From an uncultured bacterium (lineage in GTDB: Bacteria > Cyanobacteriota > Vampirovibrionia > Gastranaerophilales > Gastranaerophilaceae), in the NCBI GenBank assembly GCA_949292175.1, contig CASEYJ010000017.1, forward strand, positions 1 to 64,000: a stretch of DNA of 64,000 nucleotides, given 5' to 3'. Below, in pieces: positions 58,439-64,000 of this stretch (within the stretch, counting starts at the first letter, position 1; each line of letters begins with the position of its first letter). The position numbers and the translations under genes were made by a program. The notes below the pieces were generated by a model, which saw only the letters and a program-made list of their open reading frames with translations, did not search any database and was not told the origin of the DNA.

Positions 58439-59065
58439 TTAGCTTTCTTTTAAATGTTTTACGTGTTTATAAACATAAATACCGCCAAGCACTGCAAAAA
58501 TAGCAATGATTAGGATATCAAATTTATGCCAAATATGCTTGAAAGCTTCCATATTCTGACCCATCTTTACTCCAACATAAATTAAAAGATAGCTCCAAAC
58601 AAGCGAACCTAAGAATGTGAAAGTAAAGAAGAAGCGTTTTTTGGCACGCAAAATTCCGGCAGGCAGTGAAATAAATGTTCTAACAACAGGCAGCATTCTG
58701 CAAATAAAGAATGCCCAATCACCATATTTATCAACCCACTTATCTGCTTCTTCAAGATCCTTTCTTGAAACCAAGAAATATTTACCATATTTTTCAACAA
58801 AAGTTCTGCCCCCAAAATACCCAATATAATAAGAAGGCAATGAACCTAACACACAACCTATTGCACTTGCAAAAGCTGCGACGTGAAAATTCATCTCACC
58901 TTTTGAAACAATGTAACCTGCAAAAGGAAGAACCGCTTCACTAGGCAAAGGAATATTACAAGACTCAATTGCCATTAAAAGAGCCACGCCGGAAGGTCCC
59001 ATCACAGTAATAATATGCTCAATCCAACTTATCAAATGTGCCAAAATTGCATTTATAAAATCCAT
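58439..59065 (-). CDS. DedA-family membrane protein
   Basis: A 208-residue SNARE-associated/DedA (VTT-domain) protein, from ATG 59065 (GGGAGA upstream). Family motifs are ESCNIPLPSEAVLPFAGYIV, GSLPSYYIGYFGGR, VDKYGDWAFFICRMLPVVRT and ISLPAGILRAKKRFFFTFTF, with about five hydrophobic segments. DedA/VTT proteins help recycle undecaprenyl phosphate or scramble phospholipids across the inner membrane. No operon partner. Divergent from the alcohol dehydrogenase gene. Confidence 0.92.
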   Translation of the reverse strand: MDFINAILAHLISWIEHIITVMGPSGVALLMAIESCNIPLPSEAVLPFAGYIVSKGEMNFHVAAFASAIGCVLGSLPSYYIGYFGGRTFVEKYGKYFLVSRKDLEEADKWVDKYGDWAFFICRMLPVVRTFISLPAGILRAKKRFFFTFTFLGSLVWSYLLIYVGVKMGQNMEAFKHIWHKFDILIIAIFAVLGGIYVYKHVKHLKES

Positions 59066-59178
59066 ATACACTCTCCCAATTCAGTAATATCAAAACTAAT
59101 AATACCAAAAAAATGAAAATGTGCATAATATCAAATTTTGTTGTAAAATAAACTCACGTAATAATAAAGGAGAGTTAT

Positions 59179-60336
59179 ATGTACAATTTTAACTTTTGCT
59201 GCCCTACAAGGGTAATTTTTGGTAAAAACACAATTGCAGAACTACCTAAATATATTGATAGATCAGAAAAGGTATTAATGTTATACGGTGGTGGTTCTAT
59301 CAAACGTAATGGAGTTTATGATCAGGTTAAAAAGGCTCTTGAAGGGTACAACCTATTAGAATTTGGCGGAATTGAACCAAATCCTAAATATGAAACCTGT
59401 ATGCAAGCCGTGGATTTAATTAAAAGAGAAGGAGTAACCTTCTTACTTGCAGTAGGCGGGGGCTCTACACTTGACGGAACAAAATTCATTGCAGCCGCAG
59501 CTAAGTATGAAGGCGAAAATGCTTATGACGACATAATGATAAATGGTATAGAAATAAAAGACGCACTACCACTTGCCGATATAATAACGCTCCCTGCAAC
59601 GGGTTCTGAAATGAACAATGGAGCAGTCGTATCAAGACTCGCTACAAGTGAAAAATTAGCTTTTCATAGCGACAAAGTTTTCCCTAAATTTTCAATAATA
59701 GACCCAGAGGTTACTTATTCACTACCTCTGAAACAGACAATTAACGGCATTGTAGATACATTTGTACACGTTATGGAACAATACTGCACGTATGATGTAA
59801 ACGCTCCGTTACAAGATGATTGGGCATTAGGAATACTCCGCACATTAATAAAAGAGGCTCCAAAGGTATTATCAAATCCAAATGATTATGACACAAGAGC
59901 AAATATATTTTGGTGTGCAACCTGCGGATTAAACAACTGGATTTCACAAGGTGTACCTCAAGACTGGGCAACTCACATGATAGGCCATGAACTTACAGCT
60001 TTCTATGGAATTGACCACGGTCAAAGTTTGGCAATAGTTCAGCCACGACTTCTGAAAAACCAAAAGGTTACAAAATCGAAAAAACTTGCAAAATTAGCAC
60101 GTGAAGTATTCGGCTTTAATGAAGTTGTTGACTTAAAGGCTGCAGATTTAGCAATTGATGCTGTCGAAAAATTCTATAACTCTATTGGCATGAAAACAAA
60201 ACTATCAGACTACGAGATTGATGCAAATGAAGCTGCTGAAAAAATCAGAGAAAGATTTAAGGCAAGAAATGTACGACTCGGAGAAAAAGGAGCAATAGAC
60301 GCGGAAACAGCATACAACATACTAAAAGATTGCTAA
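59179..60336 (+). CDS. Iron-containing NADPH-dependent alcohol/aldehyde dehydrogenase (YqhD/BDH-like)
   Basis: A 385-residue group III alcohol dehydrogenase. VLMLYGGGSIKRNGVYDQVK and LAVGGGSTLDGTKFIA bind cofactor; the Fe ligands lie in INGIVDTFVHVMEQY (Asp, His) and MIGHELTAFYGIDHGQSLAI (two His). TLPATGSEMNNGAVVS is typical of YqhD and butanol dehydrogenases. It would reduce short aldehydes or alcohols in fermentation or detoxification. AAGGAG precedes the start and a strong terminator follows, so it is monocistronic. Substrate not predictable. Confidence 0.9.
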   Translation: MYNFNFCCPTRVIFGKNTIAELPKYIDRSEKVLMLYGGGSIKRNGVYDQVKKALEGYNLLEFGGIEPNPKYETCMQAVDLIKREGVTFLLAVGGGSTLDGTKFIAAAAKYEGENAYDDIMINGIEIKDALPLADIITLPATGSEMNNGAVVSRLATSEKLAFHSDKVFPKFSIIDPEVTYSLPLKQTINGIVDTFVHVMEQYCTYDVNAPLQDDWALGILRTLIKEAPKVLSNPNDYDTRANIFWCATCGLNNWISQGVPQDWATHMIGHELTAFYGIDHGQSLAIVQPRLLKNQKVTKSKKLAKLAREVFGFNEVVDLKAADLAIDAVEKFYNSIGMKTKLSDYEIDANEAAEKIRERFKARNVRLGEKGAIDAETAYNILKDC

Positions 60337-60344
60337 TAAATTTT

Positions 60345-60380
60345 AAAATAGCGCCTCTAAAAAAGGGGTGCTATTTTTTA
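60345..60380. terminator. Bidirectional terminator
   Basis: A 13-pair stem with two G-T wobbles (AAAATAGCGCCTC with GGGGTGCTATTTT) and T-run, placed between convergent genes; its right arm overlaps the 3' end of the phospholipase D gene. Confidence 0.8.
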
Positions 60381-62167
60381 CATCCTTCATCAGCAAAATC
60401 AGTTTTACCGTCGAAGTCATTATCAATGCCATCAGAACAAGAACCCAGTGAATAAATACTCTCCGCTGAAACATTGTATTTTAGATACTTATCAGGAATT
60501 TTTAACCAAAAATACCTAAAATAATCAGCATATAATTTGGCAAGTTTTTGATTACAAATTAATAAAGTATTTTCATCATTTTTATTTTCTGCACTTTTTG
60601 AAAAATTAGCTGACCCGAGAATCAAATATTCATCATCTATAATCATAGCCTTTGCGTGCATTTTTCCTGCGAAATTCTCGACTTTAACAGGAATATTATT
60701 AGCCCTTAATATTTTTACCTTAGAATTAGTACTATGTACACCGGTAGCATCCAAAATAAATCTTACATCTACTCCTCGCTTTTTGGCCGCAACTAGCGCA
60801 TCAAACAAATCATCATGCGTAATTATAAAAGTTGGTACATAAATATACTTATTAGCCTTATTAACAATTGGAACAACTGCATTTAATAAAGGCTTATCTT
60901 GAGGAGAGAAAAACACAGAAACTTCAGAATTTCCAACATTTATTTCCTTGTTATCGGATGACAATGCTTTCAAAGTATGGAACTTCCCATCAAACATTTG
61001 ATTGAACTCTACAGTGTACAAAGACGCAATTTTAGAAGAATTTATTATTATCACATTATTATGATTAAACCCAGAAAGTCCTGTTGTACTAAAATTCATA
61101 GACCCTGTATAAACTTTCCTGTTATCAAACACGAAAAACTTATTATGCATTAACATATTTGTAAGCTTAGAACTACCCTCAATGCTGTCAGAGCGAGTAT
61201 TTTCATATTTTTCAACAAAACTTGTAGTTTCAGGATAGTAATTCGCTTTGTTTGAAGAAGTCGTATCATAAACAATCCTAATGACAACGCCACGTCTTTG
61301 TGCATCCTCCAAGGCTTCAACGACCTTTGGAATATTAGCCCAACCATACATTGCAATATCAATGGTTGAAGTTGAATTCTTAATTAAATTTACTAACTCA
61401 GAACATACAATATGTGAACAGGTTCTGTCAGGCTTTAATATTGTTGTAAAATCTGTCAAAATCAGCTTAAAACTTCCGTCAGTTATAGAACTCGGCGGCG
61501 GAACGATCTCTTTCAGCTTTGTGAGTTTCTTTTCCTCTGACTTAGATAAATGACAAAACTTGCAAGGTTTAGCGTTTTTGGGAATTTCTTTAAGCTGAAG
61601 TACTACCGCATCATGTGCAATTCTTCCATATTTACAAGTCAAAGTATGATATTTATTACTGTTATGATTCAAAATGACAAGCTTTAACTTTTCTGCCTTA
61701 GTAAGAATTTTCTTAAACTCAGATTCATTGACAGATTTTCCGCTTCGGATTCCAAAACCGGCATTATATAAACTTTCACCATAATCAACCCCATCAACAA
61801 AAATATCAGCAGACCTGCACTCACTTTTATGCTCATTAGTAAAGTGTAATTTAACTCTTTTTCCGGCTAACAAATTATTTGCAAACTCATCCGCCAAATA
61901 TCCAACCGCAATAGCTTTGTCGGGAGAAATATCCAAGTCATTTGCTAAATTATCTGAAAACTTGGATAAGTTAGAAGTAAAACTGTCAACACCGTTAACA
62001 CAAACTAATTCACCATCATCAAATATATTGTTGGAATTAAAATCTACCTGAATCAGAACAGGAGAAATAACATTGAGCACTCTTGGATTATTATTCTGAA
62101 TAATTTGCCAAAATAAGACAAAAAGAAAACTTAAAATTAAAAAGAATAACGTTAACTTTTCCTTCAT
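60371..62167 (-). CDS. Membrane-anchored phospholipase D-like protein with nuclease-like and Asp-rich domains
   Basis: A 598-residue protein with unusual order. An N-terminal membrane anchor (LTLFFLILSFLFVLFWQIIQ) is followed by a region resembling a thermonuclease-type fold (about residues 90-175, LADEFANNLLAGKRVKLHF). A CxxC pair (KPCKFCHL) comes next, then two HKD phospholipase-D motifs, HNKFFVFD (His341, Lys343, Asp348) and HAKAMIID (His504, Lys506, Asp511), each with GSMNFS or GSANFS. The end carries CSDGIDNDFDGKTDFADEGC, the Asp-rich calcium-binding type of motif. PLD folds cut phosphodiesters in lipids or nucleic acids; domain company suggests nuclease. Its start overlaps the previous gene's stop as TAATG. 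Confidence 0.8.
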   Translation of the reverse strand: MKEKLTLFFLILSFLFVLFWQIIQNNNPRVLNVISPVLIQVDFNSNNIFDDGELVCVNGVDSFTSNLSKFSDNLANDLDISPDKAIAVGYLADEFANNLLAGKRVKLHFTNEHKSECRSADIFVDGVDYGESLYNAGFGIRSGKSVNESEFKKILTKAEKLKLVILNHNSNKYHTLTCKYGRIAHDAVVLQLKEIPKNAKPCKFCHLSKSEEKKLTKLKEIVPPPSSITDGSFKLILTDFTTILKPDRTCSHIVCSELVNLIKNSTSTIDIAMYGWANIPKVVEALEDAQRRGVVIRIVYDTTSSNKANYYPETTSFVEKYENTRSDSIEGSSKLTNMLMHNKFFVFDNRKVYTGSMNFSTTGLSGFNHNNVIIINSSKIASLYTVEFNQMFDGKFHTLKALSSDNKEINVGNSEVSVFFSPQDKPLLNAVVPIVNKANKYIYVPTFIITHDDLFDALVAAKKRGVDVRFILDATGVHSTNSKVKILRANNIPVKVENFAGKMHAKAMIIDDEYLILGSANFSKSAENKNDENTLLICNQKLAKLYADYFRYFWLKIPDKYLKYNVSAESIYSLGSCSDGIDNDFDGKTDFADEGCKK

Positions 62168-63012
62168 TAACAGCCTTTATGACTTAAAATTTCATATCCC
62201 ATACGATAAATAGTATCTTCTAGTAATCTATCTTGGGTCAGCTTAAACTCTTTTGAATGAGAATCATTTATATTGCGAAGATAACTTGCAGGATTAATAA
62301 TAGCTTCAACAACGAAATCATCTTCATCAGAAAGGGTCTTTAAACCAGCTTCTAAAGTCTTATTAGACATCATACCACCATATGTAACCCCTAATATGTA
62401 ATCGTTTGTCTTTAAGCCATACTCTTTAATCAATTTACGATTTTTCATCGTAAAAATATTCAAAACAATAAGCTTAATTATATTAAAAGGATATCTTAGG
62501 CTTAAATTAGATTTCAAATCTGGCACAACATAAAACTCTTCAAAATGAGTTCTCACATATGGAATATTAAACTCCTTAGCAAGTTTACAAACAATCTCAA
62601 ATATAGCAGGTATAGCATGAATATTAGCCTCTGAATCAATGTGCAAAGGCTTTACAAAACCCGCAACCTTTTCAATCTGAGCTCTAAATTCTTTCTCAAT
62701 TTGTGCTAAAAGTTCACGATTACTAGCTTTAAAGAGTAGATAAAGAAAATTCAGATTAAAATTTCCAACCTCATCCGTAAGCAAGTCAGCACGAGTAAGA
62801 GATTTTCCAAAAGAGAGATTCAAGTGAACCCCCACACTAATCTTTTGACACTCAGGCAAAATTTCATTTACAGCAGCATCAAACGCAGCTCCGTTAGCAG
62901 TCAAACTTGCACTTCTTAAAAATCCTGTATTACAACCGTTAAGAATAGCACGGTTATAATCTTGTGAAACTCCAAACTTATCTGAATTTAGTATAAACTT
63001 TTTAACACCCAT
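62167..63012 (-). CDS. YdjC/ChbG-family deacetylase-like protein with altered active site
   Basis: A 281-residue protein with the YdjC carbohydrate-deacetylase outline: KFILNSDKFGVSQDYNRAIL, SVGVHLNLSFGKSLTRADLL, and HIDSEANIHAIPAIFEIVCK followed by IPYVRTHFEE. The usual NADDFG reads NSDKFG, so the second Asp, a metal ligand in ChbG, is Lys; the usual HxDSHxHxH reads HIDSEANIH, losing a middle His. GVHL His and flanking His remain. Activity may be changed or lost. Start is the ATG at 63012. It is coupled to the phospholipase D gene by a TAATG overlap, so they form an operon. Confidence 0.7.
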   Translation of the reverse strand: MGVKKFILNSDKFGVSQDYNRAILNGCNTGFLRSASLTANGAAFDAAVNEILPECQKISVGVHLNLSFGKSLTRADLLTDEVGNFNLNFLYLLFKASNRELLAQIEKEFRAQIEKVAGFVKPLHIDSEANIHAIPAIFEIVCKLAKEFNIPYVRTHFEEFYVVPDLKSNLSLRYPFNIIKLIVLNIFTMKNRKLIKEYGLKTNDYILGVTYGGMMSNKTLEAGLKTLSDEDDFVVEAIINPASYLRNINDSHSKEFKLTQDRLLEDTIYRMGYEILSHKGC

Positions 63013-63037
63013 AAAATTCCCTACGAATTAATAAAAA

Positions 63038-63292
63038 GCCGTGCCACTGTCTATCGAACTTATACAACAAAATATCGGGAAATAATTTCTACTCTTAAAA
63101 TTAAAACACCCGCAAAGGTTACCTTAGTGCTGCTATGTTTCCATCCTGACACGGTTCGATATTTTACGCCATCTTAACCTTAAGCATCAACAAAACTATT
63201 AACTTTTACTTTGCCGGATAACCCCTCACAACAGGCTCTGCACCCCGCATAAACTTCGGGTCAAGAGATTGCAATTCCCCGTGGAGCACGGC
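63038..63292 (-). ncRNA. ffs: Signal recognition particle RNA, long form with Alu-type domain
   Basis: On the minus strand the termini GCCGTGC (63292-63286) and GCACGGC (63044-63038) pair, closing a ~255-nt RNA that ends in TTTTT. The conserved SRP tip lies at 63152-63127: GTG-TCAGG-ATG-GAAA-CAT-AGCAG-CAC, with GNRA loop and symmetric internal loop for Ffh binding. Length matches the long scRNA of Bacillus-like bacteria, so an Alu domain is probably present; I did not fold it fully. The promoter places +1 at the G of GCCGTGC. Confidence 0.9.
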
Positions 63293-63299
63293 TAATATA

Positions 63300-63328
63300 A
63301 TTCTAACCACAAAATACAAATATTTCAA
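63300..63328 (-). promoter_or_regulatory. ffs: SRP RNA promoter
   Basis: On the minus strand TTGAAA (63328-63323), 17 nt, TAGAAT (63305-63300), then 7 nt to the first base of the SRP RNA. Spacing fits a sigma-70-type promoter exactly. Confidence 0.75.
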
Positions 63329-63346
63329 CCCTGAAAACAGACCACA

Positions 63347-64000
63347 CTATTCTTTATAAGCGATATAAGCAAATGTAAAGCAAAGCAAGCCAAAGAATAT
63401 ACCAAAACACATTGTCACACGATATGCAGTTAAAAATGCACTTTCGTAGACTAAACCATGATTAACAAACAAAGTTCTGAAAGTTTCAAACAGCATAATT
63501 GTAACAGCAACCCCAAGAATATTACCCATATTTCTTGATAAAGCTAAAATCCCGGAAGCTATACCCAGCTCTTCTTTTTTGACACTAGTCATAATTGCGT
63601 TATTTGAAGGCGACTGAAAAAGCCCGTTACCAATCCCTAAAACACCTGACGCAAAGACAATCTGCCAAGCCGCTACATTTTTATCATATAAAGTAAACAT
63701 CAACAACGCAATGCAATAAACTAAAGGCCCAGCTAAAGTTAAATATCTGCTGCCATACTTTCCAGACAATCTTCCACTAATAGGTGCAACTACCGACAAG
63801 GTCACAGAATAAGGCAATATTAATAAACCGGTAATCAAAGGACTGTACTTTAATAGTTCTTGCAAAAAGAAAGGAAGCAAAATACTATTCGTAAACATTG
63901 CCATATAAGAAGTCATAACCGCCAAATTTCCAAACGTAAACGGCTTAATTTTAAACATTGAAAAATTTATCAAAGGATAATTAATCTTGTGATCTCTAAA
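63347..64000 (-). CDS. MFS transporter, EmrB/QacA (DHA2) type, C-terminal part (runs off the window)
   Basis: The open frame reaches the right edge without a stop, and its first visible residues (FRDHKINYPLINFSMFKIKP) match the mid-protein position of 14-helix drug-efflux MFS proteins (the PLI-type loop before helix 9). So the visible part, about 217 residues, is the C-terminal portion and the Met codons near 63973 and 63958 are internal. About six membrane helices follow, with LLILPYSVTLSVVAPISGRL and GSRYLTLAGPLVYCIALLMF. Likely proton-driven export of drugs or metabolites; no partner gene is visible. Confidence 0.8.
   Translation of the reverse strand, partial: FRDHKINYPLINFSMFKIKPFTFGNLAVMTSYMAMFTNSILLPFFLQELLKYSPLITGLLILPYSVTLSVVAPISGRLSGKYGSRYLTLAGPLVYCIALLMFTLYDKNVAAWQIVFASGVLGIGNGLFQSPSNNAIMTSVKKEELGIASGILALSRNMGNILGVAVTIMLFETFRTLFVNHGLVYESAFLTAYRVTMCFGIFFGLLCFTFAYIAYKE

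Noticed and set aside
1..64000. CRISPR arrays, insertion sequences, rRNA genes
   Set aside because: No regularly spaced direct repeats, transposase-like proteins or rRNA motifs were seen on either strand.

Overview
The window is AT-rich bacterial DNA, densely packed on both strands, and reads as a chromosome segment of a non-photosynthetic relative of cyanobacteria, most likely the gut lineage Gastranaerophilales (Melainabacteria/Vampirovibrionia). This is inference from gene content. An OmpR-type regulator (52752-53501) closely resembles cyanobacterial RpaB, kdsB and TolC point to a two-membrane envelope, no photosynthesis gene is present, and hydG plus a YqhD-like alcohol dehydrogenase suggest fermentation. 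No rRNA, CRISPR array, insertion sequence or recognisable prophage was found.

Layout. 1-5.4 kb: a very large HExxH protein cut by the window edge and a DUF1858-type protein. 5.4-13 kb: a 57-aa sORF, infC with an ATA start, tRNA-Phe, an HNH protein, TolC, a zinc-ribbon protein and manC. 13-24.5 kb: idh, serS, a Ski2-like helicase, glycosyltransferase, phosphodiester glycosidase and CHASE2-GGDEF cyclase. 24.5-37 kb: thrB, an MnmC-like methyltransferase, two flavoproteins, an orphan sugar ABC permease, phosphomannomutase, an XRE regulator and several unrecognised membrane or coiled-coil proteins. 37-47.8 kb: nadD-yqeK, an acidic 758-aa protein, ribD, hydG, a matrixin plus formyltransferase pair, ybaB-recR, an Opp/Dpp ATPase and smpB. 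47.8-54 kb: accD-accA-prmA-kdsB and rpaB. 54-64 kb: tRNA-His followed by a structured repeat carrying a second copy of the tRNA 3' end, another HExxH protein, an amidohydrolase, GtrB-like glycosyltransferase, LysM, DedA, YqhD-like ADH, a phospholipase D fusion, a YdjC-like protein, a long SRP RNA and the end of an MFS transporter.

How the genes work together. ManC and phosphomannomutase give GDP-mannose; KdsB gives CMP-Kdo; with two glycosyltransferases and DedA these support envelope polysaccharide building. AccD/AccA start fatty-acid synthesis. InfC, SerS, SmpB, PrmA, SRP RNA and two tRNAs serve translation and targeting. HydG implies an [FeFe] hydrogenase elsewhere.

Three signals stand out. 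First, at least nine genes have a -10-like hexamer exactly 6 nt before the ATG and no Shine-Dalgarno, the geometry of leaderless mRNAs. Second, at least six otherwise unrelated proteins begin with a 9-22 residue polar stretch ending in a short F-G or F-x-G type motif, which looks like a shared N-terminal tag. Third, infC is best read from an ATA start codon. Four well-supported genes of 46-57 codons lie in apparent gaps.
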